From assembly GCA_964547415.1 (NCBI GenBank), contig CAZJNX010000120.1, forward strand, positions 1-14,759: DNA of 14,759 nucleotides. Reading direction: 5' to 3'. The translations under genes and the position numbers were made by a program. The notes under the pieces are model-generated. The model had not been told where the DNA came from and did not search any database. It was given only the letters and a program-made list of their open reading frames with translations. Below are positions 5,692 to 13,116 of the stretch, piece after piece. Each line of letters opens with the position of its first letter. The first letter of the stretch is position 1. The DNA is from CAZJNX01 sp964547415. Its GTDB lineage: Bacteria > Pseudomonadota > Alphaproteobacteria > Rhizobiales > Amorphaceae.

Positions 5692-8249
5692 GGCGCGGCG
5701 GCGTCCCGGATGGCGCCGGGGAAGGCGAAGTTGGGGTCCACGAGCTTCGTGCGGGCGATGTTGGCGCCGACGAGGCGGGTCTCGTAGAGGTGGGCCTCGA
5801 GGAACTCCGCGTTGAAGGCGTTGGCGCCCTCGAGGTTCGCCTCCACCAGGATCGCGCCCGACAGGTTCGCCCGGAAGAGGTCCGCCACGCCGAGGTCCGC
5901 CCCGGAAAGATTCGCGCCGATGAGGGCGGCCATCCGGAAGTCCGCCGCGTGGGCCTTCGCCCGCACGAGGCGCGCGCCGGTGAAGTCGGCGCGGGGGAAG
6001 TCGGCGTAGCGCATGTCCGCGTGTTCGAGGTCGGCGCCGATGAAGGTGGCGGCGGGGCCCTTGGCGTCGACGAGGACGGCGCCCCGGAGGCACACCTTGC
6101 GCCCCGCCTTCAGCTTGTCGAGCTTCGCCTCGATGAGGACGACCTTTTCCGCCATCGCCCCCTCGAGGAGCGCGCGCGAAAGGTCCGCGCGGCGGAAATC
6201 CGTCTTGCGCAGCCGCGCGCGGGTGAGGTCCGCCCCGACGAGGGAGGCGTCGGCGAAGCGGGCCTTGGCGAGGTCGACGCCCGCGAGGTTCGCCCCGTCG
6301 AGGACGGCCCCGGCGGCGTCCGCCCGTCGCGCCCGCGCCGCGAGGAGGCGGGCGGCCGTGAGGTCGGCGCGCGCGAGCCGCGCCCGGTCGAGGGCCGCGC
6401 CCGCGAGGTCCGCCCCCGCGAGCACCGCCTCCGTGAGGTCGGCGTCGAGGAAGAGGGCGGTCCTGAGGCTCGCCCCCGAAAGGTCGGCCTTCGCGAGGTT
6501 CGCGCCCGTGAGGTCCGCGCGGTCGAGGATCGCGCCGGCGAAGGCGGCGCCGGAAAGGTCCGCCCCAGCAAGGTCCACGTCCGACAGGTCCTCGTCCCGG
6601 AACGTGCCGCCGGCCGCGTGGCGGGCGAGCACCCGCTCGCGGGTCCAGCCGGCCTCGGGCGCTGGCGGGGGAGGGGGCGTGCCGTCGCGCGGGCGGGGGC
6701 GGTGTCCGTCGAGCAGGCGTGAGACGGCGGCCTCGTCCATGCCCGCGGCGACGGCGGAGGCCTCGAGCTCGTCGAGGGACCGGTTCGCCATGGCCTCGAA
6801 GGCGGCGGCCCGTTCCTCCGGCGGCGGCGGGGGCGGCATGCCGAAGTGGGCGCGCAGGGCCGCGTCGAAGGCGGCAAGGTCCATGTCCGGGCCGACCATG
6901 GCGACGAGCGACTCCGGGACCCCGGCCTTTCGCAGGTCCGCCGCCGTCTTCTCGAACAGCTCCACGAGGAAGGCGGGATGCGGGCGGGGCGCGGGTGCGG
7001 CCTCCGCCTCAGCCTCCCCGGGCGCCGCGTCGGGGGTGGCCTCGGCCTGCCCCGCGGCGGCCTCCTCGCGGGCCTTCACCCGCCGGAGGGCGGTGGGTAC
7101 GTCGAAGGCGGCGGCGGCCGCCTCCGCGCGCTCGACCGCCGCCGCGTCGGCCCGGGCGGCGAGGGCGAGCATCGCCTTCACGTGGGTCTGGAGGGGGGCG
7201 GGCGCGGCGTCGACCCGCTCCTCGGCGAGGTAGAGGTCGGACAGGTCGGAGCGGTAAAGGTCCGCCACCTCGAAGACGCCGCGCCAGACGAGGTCGGCGA
7301 GGCCCTCGTCGGTGTCGATCGCCACCGTGTCGAGGAGGAGGGGGACGTCCACCACCTCGTCCTCGCGAGAGGGGCCGTCGCTGCGGCCGCGGTGGAGGCG
7401 GGCGACGGCGCGGGGCCGCACGCCGGGAAGGCGCGTCTCGAGGAGGGGGCGGCCCGGGACGAGGTTCTCGAAGGCAAGCGTCTCGTCGCCGCGGAAGTAG
7501 CCGGCAAGGCGCTGGTCCGGCGGGGCGACGTTGAAGTGGGTCCAGTCGAAGTCGGCCGGAAGGCCGGGCCAGCGGCCTGCCACCCAGGCGTGGCCGAAGT
7601 CGCCCTTCGGCGGGCTGCGGCCGGCCATCCCCCGGTCGAGGGGGCCGAATCCCGCGGGCGGCACGCTCTCCCCCGGCGTCTCGACCGGGTGGGCCGGGTT
7701 CTCGACGTTCGGAAGGGGCAGGGCCGTGTGGCCGTCGGCGAGGGCGAGACGGGCGCGGCCGATTCCGAACGGGTTGTGGGGGTCGCCCGGCCCGCCGTAG
7801 CTGCGCGACCAGTCGAGCGGCATCTGCGTGAAGGGGACCGGCGCGGTCTCGCGCCGGCCGTCGGCGCCTGCGAAGTGGCGGTCGCCGAAGACCTCGAGGT
7901 GCTTCCAGCGTCCGTCGACGGCGACGCCCACGCGCAGCGACGGCACGGGGGCGTCCCCGGGGGCATGGGCCGTGCCCTTCAGCGTCCACTCGCCCGCCGG
8001 CTTGAAGGGGGCGAAGTCGCCGGGCACGAGCGGCACGCCCGTCACCGGGTCGCCGCGGCGGGTGCCGCCGGTGAGCGAGCGGCGGCGCTTCTTCTCGGCG
8101 GCCGTCATGGTGCCGTCCGGCACGAGGGCGAAGGTGCCCTTCACGATCACGGTGGCCGACCAGGCGGGCGGCGCGATGCGCCCTGGCATGAAGGCGACGG
8201 CGAGGGCGCTTTCGGTGAGGATCCGCGTCGGGGCGTCGGGGTAGCGCAC
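5688..8249 (-). CDS. DUF2169 / pentapeptide-repeat fusion, T6SS adaptor-type protein
   Basis: An 853-residue two-domain protein. Residues about 20-335 match DUF2169 (PF09937), with landmarks VIVKGTFAL, PLDWSRSYGGPGDPHNPFGIG, DFDWTHFNVAPPDQRL and YFRGDETL. DUF2169 proteins are linked to vgrG genes, and one in Agrobacterium is reported as an adaptor needed for delivery of its cognate effector. Residues 345-535 are an Ala/Glu/Pro-rich linker with charged helices and two polyproline runs (PPPPPP, PPPPP). Residues 549-835 are pentapeptide repeats with one break near 711-735. The start is GTG at 8249; the Shine-Dalgarno-like TGAGG overlaps the vgrG stop and only nine bases separate the genes, so translation is probably coupled to vgrG. 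The 3' end overlaps the next gene by ATGA. No signal peptide or membrane helix is seen. It most likely loads cargo onto this VgrG. Confidence 0.88.
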   Translation of the reverse strand: MRYPDAPTRILTESALAVAFMPGRIAPPAWSATVIVKGTFALVPDGTMTAAEKKRRRSLTGGTRRGDPVTGVPLVPGDFAPFKPAGEWTLKGTAHAPGDAPVPSLRVGVAVDGRWKHLEVFGDRHFAGADGRRETAPVPFTQMPLDWSRSYGGPGDPHNPFGIGRARLALADGHTALPLPNVENPAHPVETPGESVPPAGFGPLDRGMAGRSPPKGDFGHAWVAGRWPGLPADFDWTHFNVAPPDQRLAGYFRGDETLAFENLVPGRPLLETRLPGVRPRAVARLHRGRSDGPSREDEVVDVPLLLDTVAIDTDEGLADLVWRGVFEVADLYRSDLSDLYLAEERVDAAPAPLQTHVKAMLALAARADAAAVERAEAAAAAFDVPTALRRVKAREEAAAGQAEATPDAAPGEAEAEAAPAPRPHPAFLVELFEKTAADLRKAGVPESLVAMVGPDMDLAAFDAALRAHFGMPPPPPPEERAAAFEAMANRSLDELEASAVAAGMDEAAVSRLLDGHRPRPRDGTPPPPPAPEAGWTRERVLARHAAGGTFRDEDLSDVDLAGADLSGAAFAGAILDRADLTGANLAKADLSGASLRTALFLDADLTEAVLAGADLAGAALDRARLARADLTAARLLAARARRADAAGAVLDGANLAGVDLAKARFADASLVGADLTRARLRKTDFRRADLSRALLEGAMAEKVVLIEAKLDKLKAGRKVCLRGAVLVDAKGPAATFIGADLEHADMRYADFPRADFTGARLVRAKAHAADFRMAALIGANLSGADLGVADLFRANLSGAILVEANLEGANAFNAEFLEAHLYETRLVGANIARTKLVDPNFAFPGAIRDAAAP
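5745..6605 (-). repeat. Pentapeptide-coding array of the DUF2169 fusion
   Basis: Fifteen-base units encode residues about 549-835 of the DUF2169 fusion (for example DLSGAAFAGAILDRADLTGA). The register shifts once, around residues 711-735 (DKLKAGRKVC), after which repeats resume to near the C-terminus. That gives about 57 repeats in two sections. Confidence 0.8.
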
Positions 8250-8258
8250 GGGACCGCC

Positions 8259-11200
8259 TCAGCCCGGCAGGAACTCGGCGCCGTTCACGAGCACCGACGT
8301 GCCGCTCAGCGTGATGGCGCCGCCCGCCGTCAGGGAGATCGAACTCCCCTTCACGCTGAACTCTGGCGTCTCGATGTTGACGACGGGCGCCTTGATCGTC
8401 AGCCCCTCGTCGGTGAGGGTGAGGATCGTGCCGCCGACCCGCGCCGTGGCGGACGCGCCGGTGACCGTGACGGTGCTCGCCCCCTCGCCCGCGGCGATCA
8501 CGATGCTCGTCGGGTAGCCCGTGATCTCGCTGGTGCCGGTCTTGAGCTCGAACTTCTCCATGGTGCCGTCCAGCTCGAGCTGCGGCGGCTTGGTGACGTC
8601 GGTCGCCTCCATGATGCCCTTCATGATGCCGTAGGTGGCGAGCGCGCCGACGGTGTTGGTCACCAGCGCCGCGATGCCGCCGTCGATGGTGCCCTCGCAC
8701 GCGGCGATGTCGGACTGCTCATCGCTGGTCAGCACGTCCTCGGTGGCCGGCGCGGACTGGTGGGTCGCCTCGCCGCCGGTGGTGGCGCTCACGGCGATGC
8801 TGGTCATCCCGCTCAGGATGCCGGTGATGAAGGCGTAGGCGTTCGCCTCGCTCGCCTTCCAGCCGCTGAGGGAGGCGGTGAGCGAGATCTTGTTGGCGAG
8901 CTTCTCGAAGTCGTTGTGCAGCTCCATCGATTCGGGGCCGAGCACGAACTCGAAGCTTGCCGCCGCGCCGAACACCCCCTCGGCGCCGAACTTGTAGCTC
9001 ACCTCGGTCGCGAGCGATGCCCCCGACTTCGCCGCGAGCTCGATCTCCAGCGCGCCCGCCGCCGACACCTCGGTCTTCTGGCCGGTGAAGACCTCGAGGG
9101 ATTTTGCGCTCTTGATGTCGATATCGTAGTCGAAGTAGGCGTACTCGTAGTTGACCGCCTTCTCTGACTTGGCGGAGCTGTATTCAAGCGACAGTTTCTT
9201 GCCGTTGTTCATGAGGCGGTCGGCCTTCATGCCCTCGGTGAGGGAGACGCGGCCGCCGTCGGTGAAGTCGAACCAGCCGAGCTGGCCCATAACCTCCTTG
9301 GCGGCGCTCTCCTCGATGCCGAACACCTCCTTCATCTTGTCGAGCTCGACCTCGTAGTCGGTCTCGCCGCTGGAGTCCTCCGCTTCGGAGGGCGGAGCGC
9401 CGCCGATCCTGAGGTAGGAGGAGAGCTGGTCGCCGTCCTCGCTCGCGTAGTCGGGGATGTAGATGGCGAACGACTTGTCCTGGTCGAGGACGTGTTCGGG
9501 CCCGTCGCCGTTCGATCCGTCCGAGGCGGCGGCCGACAGGGGGAGGGGCGCGGCGGCCGGTCGGTCGCTGCCGCCCGCCACCGCCGCGGACAGGGCACGG
9601 GCCGGTGGGCGCTGCGGGTCGCCGCCGCCCGCTCCGCCGCCGCCGCTCCCGCCGGCCCCGCCGGGGCTTCCGCCGCCGCCGCCACCTGCGGAACCGCCGC
9701 TCCCGCCGTAGCCGCCGCCGGGCGTGCCGGGGCCGGTGTCGATCTCGCTGAAGGCGATGGGGTTCGCCGGCATGTCCACCTGCCGCGGGACCGCCGACGG
9801 GTTGTCGTGGAGCGAGACTCTCACCCCGCTCGCGAGCGCGAAGCGGGCCGTCGCCGGATCGCCCGCGCTCACGGCGGAGATGGAGAAGGCGTTGGTGACG
9901 GTGCCGACGATCACCGGCAGGTCCGGGTCGCCGAGCTGGTGGGCGACGAGCACCTCCGTGCCGGGCCTCAGCGGTGCCTGCAGCGCCTCGCCCGCCCCCG
10001 ACAGGGGCGCTGCGACGCGAATGTAGGCGGAAGCCTTGCCCGGCGGGCGGTTCGCCGGGTCGAACGGCATGCGCACCTTGTAGCGCCCCTTCGAATCGGG
10101 CTGGGCCTGCTGCCAGCTGCCCTCCCCGTCCACGAAGGCGCTGACCACGCCCGGGATCCTCGGCTTGGGCGTCACGCGGCGCGGGCGGAAGTCCACGGTC
10201 CCGGGGATCGCCGTGAAGGTGTTCCAGTAGCCGTCCTCGCCCGTGCGGCCCCCGGTCACCGAGGGCCAGGCACCCGTGCGCACCACGCACGCGTGCTCCA
10301 CCGTGACGATCCGGTAGGTCGCGTCGAAGCTGCCGCGGAAATGGCCCTCCAGCTTGAACTGGCGGCCCGGCTCGAACAGGAAGTTGTTGCTCTCCCCCTC
10401 GAAGACCTGTCGCTGCCAGGCGATCTCCTGGGCGCGGACCTTCGCGATCCGCCCCGCCTGACCCTCGGTCAGCAGCGGCTCGCCGTAGAACTGGACCGCG
10501 CCGACGCCCTGGGGCACGGCCGTCGCCTGTCCGGCGGGGCTCTTCTGGGGGTTCCAGTGGGTGTAGCTCGTCGTCGCCACCGTCTCGCTGAGGCGCTTCA
10601 GGCGCGCGTGGAAGCTGGAGACGAGCTCGAGCGCGTCCGCCGCCGCCTCGCCCTGGAACGCGCACGCGAGGTCGGTGGTGGCGGCGGGGAAGAACAGGAG
10701 GTCGTCGCCCATCACCAGCTTGTCGAAGCCTGGCGTGTGGTCGAAGTAATAGAAGATGCCCTCTTCTTCCAGCAGGCGTGAGATGAAGGCGAAGTCGGAC
10801 TCGGCGAACTGGCAGCGGTAGTCGTACGTCTCATAGTCGCCGGACCGAAGGGTGAGGGAGAAATCGCTGTCGCTCGGGCGGAACTGGGCGATGTCCTTCA
10901 GGCCCTTGCGGTACTGCGCCGACAGCTCGCTGCGGACGATGTCCGGCACCGACTTGTCGAGGTGGATCTGGTAGCCCTCCGACAGGCACAGCGCGGACAC
11001 GCGGGGCACCAGCACCACGCGGTAGACGTACTCGTCGAGGACGTAGGCGCCGTGCTGCTCCACCGTCTCGAGGACGCCGTGGATGGTGCGCTGCGTCTCG
11101 CCGAAGCGGATCGTGAGGCTCGCCGTCTGGCCGAGCAGTGTGTCGAGGGGAAGGTCGGGCGCGCTCGACAGGAGGTCGATCTCGAAGCGGAACAGCGCCG

Positions 11201-11300
11201 ACAGCCCCTCCCGGCCGCGGAAGGCGACGACCTCAACGTCGTCCTCCCCGAGCGCGTCCGACTTGAACTCGACGGTGATGAGCTTGCTGCTGAGGGTCAT
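8259..11300 (-). CDS. vgrG: T6SS spike protein VgrG with long unassigned C-terminal extension
   Basis: A 1013-residue VgrG, longer than the roughly 600-700 residues of a bare spike. Residues 1-375 are the gp27/gpD-like hub (FRFEIDLLS, DFAFISRLLEEEGIFYYF, NNFLFEPGRQFKLEGHF). Residues 380-475 are the gp5-like OB domain (GRYKVRMPFD, RPGTEVLVAHQLGDPDLPVIVGTV). A Gly-rich hinge covers 522-560. Residues 600-910 match nothing I recognise; they include hydrophobic stretches at about 822-843 and 873-896. The end (TLTDEGLTIKAPVVNIETPEFSV and on) is a repetitive beta-helix needle. The ATG at 11300 was chosen because the hub begins there; the open frame continues to 13352 only as antisense of the permease gene. 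No good Shine-Dalgarno precedes it. It is the first gene of the operon. The extension may be an effector or simply a modified shaft that recruits the accessory proteins. Confidence 0.93.
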   Translation of the reverse strand: MTLSSKLITVEFKSDALGEDDVEVVAFRGREGLSALFRFEIDLLSSAPDLPLDTLLGQTASLTIRFGETQRTIHGVLETVEQHGAYVLDEYVYRVVLVPRVSALCLSEGYQIHLDKSVPDIVRSELSAQYRKGLKDIAQFRPSDSDFSLTLRSGDYETYDYRCQFAESDFAFISRLLEEEGIFYYFDHTPGFDKLVMGDDLLFFPAATTDLACAFQGEAAADALELVSSFHARLKRLSETVATTSYTHWNPQKSPAGQATAVPQGVGAVQFYGEPLLTEGQAGRIAKVRAQEIAWQRQVFEGESNNFLFEPGRQFKLEGHFRGSFDATYRIVTVEHACVVRTGAWPSVTGGRTGEDGYWNTFTAIPGTVDFRPRRVTPKPRIPGVVSAFVDGEGSWQQAQPDSKGRYKVRMPFDPANRPPGKASAYIRVAAPLSGAGEALQAPLRPGTEVLVAHQLGDPDLPVIVGTVTNAFSISAVSAGDPATARFALASGVRVSLHDNPSAVPRQVDMPANPIAFSEIDTGPGTPGGGYGGSGGSAGGGGGGSPGGAGGSGGGGAGGGDPQRPPARALSAAVAGGSDRPAAAPLPLSAAASDGSNGDGPEHVLDQDKSFAIYIPDYASEDGDQLSSYLRIGGAPPSEAEDSSGETDYEVELDKMKEVFGIEESAAKEVMGQLGWFDFTDGGRVSLTEGMKADRLMNNGKKLSLEYSSAKSEKAVNYEYAYFDYDIDIKSAKSLEVFTGQKTEVSAAGALEIELAAKSGASLATEVSYKFGAEGVFGAAASFEFVLGPESMELHNDFEKLANKISLTASLSGWKASEANAYAFITGILSGMTSIAVSATTGGEATHQSAPATEDVLTSDEQSDIAACEGTIDGGIAALVTNTVGALATYGIMKGIMEATDVTKPPQLELDGTMEKFELKTGTSEITGYPTSIVIAAGEGASTVTVTGASATARVGGTILTLTDEGLTIKAPVVNIETPEFSVKGSSISLTAGGAITLSGTSVLVNGAEFLPG
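9621..9719 (-). repeat. Gly-rich linker coded by CCG-type trinucleotide runs
   Basis: These bases encode VgrG residues 528-560, almost all glycine with some Ser/Ala/Pro. On the plus strand the tract is mostly CCG/GCC triplets. Length changes by slippage would be in multiples of three and keep the frame, so this is a tolerable hinge between the spike and its extension. Confidence 0.8.
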
Positions 11301-11573
11301 CGCGCAGGGGACGTCTCGCAAGGGGAGGAGGGGCGGCGGCACGGGCCGACCGGCCGCCGCGGACGGCGACGGGCGAGGGCGCCGCCCCGGCCGACCGGAA
11401 CGGTGGGAAGGGACGACGGCCACGTTCCGCCCCCGGCGTCGTGCCGTGCGAGTGTCCGCCGAGGGACGGCGGCTTGTCCAGAAGAAAGATGCCCCGAGGG
11501 GCGGCGAAGCTGGCGCCGGGCTTGCTAGAGGGGGCGCCGGGCGGGGCGGCGAGGCAGCTGGAAGGGACGCAGG
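11301..11573. other. Divergent regulatory region between vgrG and purine permease
   Basis: This 273-base gap separates two divergent start codons and has no plausible gene. It holds two copies of GGCCGACCGG (11344-11353 and 11389-11398), one AT-richer patch at about 11474-11490, a short dyad GCCCCGAGGGGC at 11491-11502, and a sigma-54-like element at 11510-11526 pointing to the permease. I found no convincing promoter for vgrG on the minus strand. Confidence 0.6.
11510..11526 (+). promoter_or_regulatory. Candidate sigma-54 (RpoN) promoter of the permease gene
   Basis: The sequence CTGGCGCCGGGCTTGCT fits the RpoN consensus YTGGCACGRNNNTTGCW at 11 of 13 fixed positions. The invariant GG (11512-11513) and GC (11524-11525) have the required 10-base gap. 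Transcription would begin near 11537, leaving a leader of about 37 bases before the ATG at 11574. Sigma-54 control under nitrogen limitation would suit a purine-uptake gene, but no matching NtrC site was found upstream, and GC-rich DNA yields such matches by chance. Confidence 0.42.
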
Positions 11574-12980
11574 ATGGTCGAGGCAGCGACGGCGCGCGGG
11601 GACGGGGACGGCGGGGCGGACGGCCGTGCGGACGGGGAGGGGGCCCTCGCCCCGGCCCGGGGCGGCGAGCGGCTCTCGATCTTCCGGGAAATTCTCGCCG
11701 GCCTCACCACCTTCATGACGATGGCCTACATCCTGGCGGTGAACCCGGCGATCCTGTCGGACGCCATCTTCCTCGACGCCTCGGGGGACCTGTTCGGCGA
11801 ACTCGTGATCGCCACCGCCGTCGCCGCCGCCATCGCCACCCTGGTGATGGGCCTTTACGCGCGCTACCCCTTCGCGCTCGCGCCCGGCATGGGGCTCAAC
11901 GCCTTCTTCACCTACACGGTGGTGATCGGGCTCGGCATCGACTGGCGCCTTGCCCTGTTCGCGGTCTTCCTCGAGGGGCTCATCTTCATCGCGCTCACCC
12001 GGCTCGACCTGCGCCGCGTCGTGGTCCAGGCGATCCCGCGCTCGCTGAAGCACGCGACGGCGGCCGGCATCGGCCTGTTCATCGCCTACGTGGGGCTGTC
12101 GAACGCCGGCATCATCGCCGCGAGCCCGGCCACCAAGACCACCCTCGGCGACCTGTCCGACCCGTCGGTGGCCATCGCCTGCGTCGGGATCCTGATCACC
12201 GCGGCCCTCGTGTCGCTGCGGGTCGTCGGCGCGCTCCTCCTCGGGATCGCGGCGACGGCGGGCATCGCCTTCCTCGCCGGCATCGCGCCGCTGCCCGAAA
12301 GCTACGTCGCCGTTCCGGACCTGCCGGTGGACCTCGTGGGGCAGGCGTTCGTGGGCGCGGCCTCCCTCGGCGGGGTCGACCTCCTCGACCTCGCCGTCGT
12401 CCTGTTCGTCCTCCTGTTCGTGGACTTCTTCGACACGGCCGGCAGCCTCACGGGCCTCGGGCTGCGTGCCGGGCTCATCGACCGGAACGGCGACCTGCCG
12501 CGGGCGAACCGGGCCTTCATGGCCGACGCCGTCGGCACCACGGCGGGCGCCGTCATGGGCACGTCCACCGTCACCACCTACATCGAATCGGCCTCCGGCA
12601 TCGCCGTCGGCGGGCGCACGGGGCTCGTCGCGGTCGTCGTCGCCGTCCTGTTCGTGGCGGCGATCTTCTTCATCCCGCTCCTGCAAGCGCTGCCGGCCAT
12701 CGCGACGACGCCCGCCCTCGTCATGGTGGGCGTCCTGATGGCGGCAAGCCTCAAGGCCATCGACTGGGAGGACGCGGGCGAGGCGATCCCCGCCTTCCTG
12801 ACGGTGATCGCCATGCCGCTCACCTACTCCATCGCCGAGGGGCTCGCGGCGGGCTTCATCGCCTACCCGGTCGTGAAGGTCTTCCAGGGCAAGGCGCGGG
12901 AGGTCTCCCTCGCCATGTGGGTGCTCGCCGCGATCTTCGTCGGCCGCTTCGTCCTCATGGGCCTCGGCATCGGCGGCTGA
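11574..12980 (+). CDS. NCS2 family purine permease, AzgA/AdeP type
   Basis: A 468-residue inner-membrane transporter, probably importing adenine, guanine or hypoxanthine with protons. It shows the AzgA-type (COG2252) motifs: TTFMTMAYILAVNP (45-58), APGMGLNAFFTY (103-114), FVDFFDTAGSLTG (282-294) and STVTTYIESASGIAVGG (331-347). Hydrophobic segments fit the 12 to 14 helices of the family. The first 33 residues are an unusual Gly/Asp/Ala-rich cytoplasmic extension with no membrane character. The ATG at 11574 is preceded by GGAAGGGA at 11560-11567. It is divergent from vgrG and appears to be a single-gene unit, with a dyad soon after its stop. The exact base transported cannot be told from sequence, as AzgA-type proteins include both adenine and guanine/hypoxanthine carriers. 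There is no sign that it belongs to the T6SS module. Confidence 0.92.
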   Translation: MVEAATARGDGDGGADGRADGEGALAPARGGERLSIFREILAGLTTFMTMAYILAVNPAILSDAIFLDASGDLFGELVIATAVAAAIATLVMGLYARYPFALAPGMGLNAFFTYTVVIGLGIDWRLALFAVFLEGLIFIALTRLDLRRVVVQAIPRSLKHATAAGIGLFIAYVGLSNAGIIAASPATKTTLGDLSDPSVAIACVGILITAALVSLRVVGALLLGIAATAGIAFLAGIAPLPESYVAVPDLPVDLVGQAFVGAASLGGVDLLDLAVVLFVLLFVDFFDTAGSLTGLGLRAGLIDRNGDLPRANRAFMADAVGTTAGAVMGTSTVTTYIESASGIAVGGRTGLVAVVVAVLFVAAIFFIPLLQALPAIATTPALVMVGVLMAASLKAIDWEDAGEAIPAFLTVIAMPLTYSIAEGLAAGFIAYPVVKVFQGKAREVSLAMWVLAAIFVGRFVLMGLGIGG

Positions 12981-13116
12981 CGCCCGCCCCCGCGCCGTTC
13001 CGTGACGGGCGTCACGGACGGCGCCGCGGCGCCGCGGCAGGGTGGGTCCGGTTCGGACGAGAGAGGCGATCCGCCGACACGCTCCGGCCGATCCACCCCG
13101 TGAGCGGAGACGAACG
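12981..13116. other. Intergenic region with two strong dyads
   Basis: These 136 bases between the permease and the 257-residue gene hold no gene. There are two adjacent perfect symmetries, a 9-bp inverted repeat (12999-13018) and a 16-base palindrome (13023-13038), and a smaller dyad GTCCG-GTT-CGGAC at 13046-13058. A ribosome site GGAG at 13105-13108 precedes the next ATG by eight bases. Confidence 0.6.
12999..13018 (+). terminator. Inverted repeat, possible terminator of the permease gene
   Basis: TCCGTGACG-GG-CGTCACGGA has nine perfectly complementary bases on each side of GG and starts 18 bases after the permease stop. It may act as a terminator hairpin without a T-tract. Because both arms are identical in a short palindromic arrangement, a dimeric regulator site for the downstream gene is the other reading. 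Confidence 0.4.

Noticed and set aside
2693..5815. A 1040-codon open frame on the plus strand, antisense to the pentapeptide genes
   Set aside because: It is a by-product of 15-base repeats and high GC on the opposite strand; the translation is low-complexity Arg/Ser/Ala/Pro with no family features, and it spans two real gene boundaries.
6846..9167. A 773-codon plus-strand frame opposite DUF2169 and vgrG
   Set aside because: No recognisable domain, crosses the operon junction, and is composed of the Val/Gly/Arg/Ala residues expected from reading GC-rich codons in reverse.
11474..11490. AT-richer patch as a vgrG or permease sigma-70 promoter
   Set aside because: TTGTCC is present but no -10-like hexamer at 16-18 bases on the plus strand, and no acceptable pair on the minus strand.
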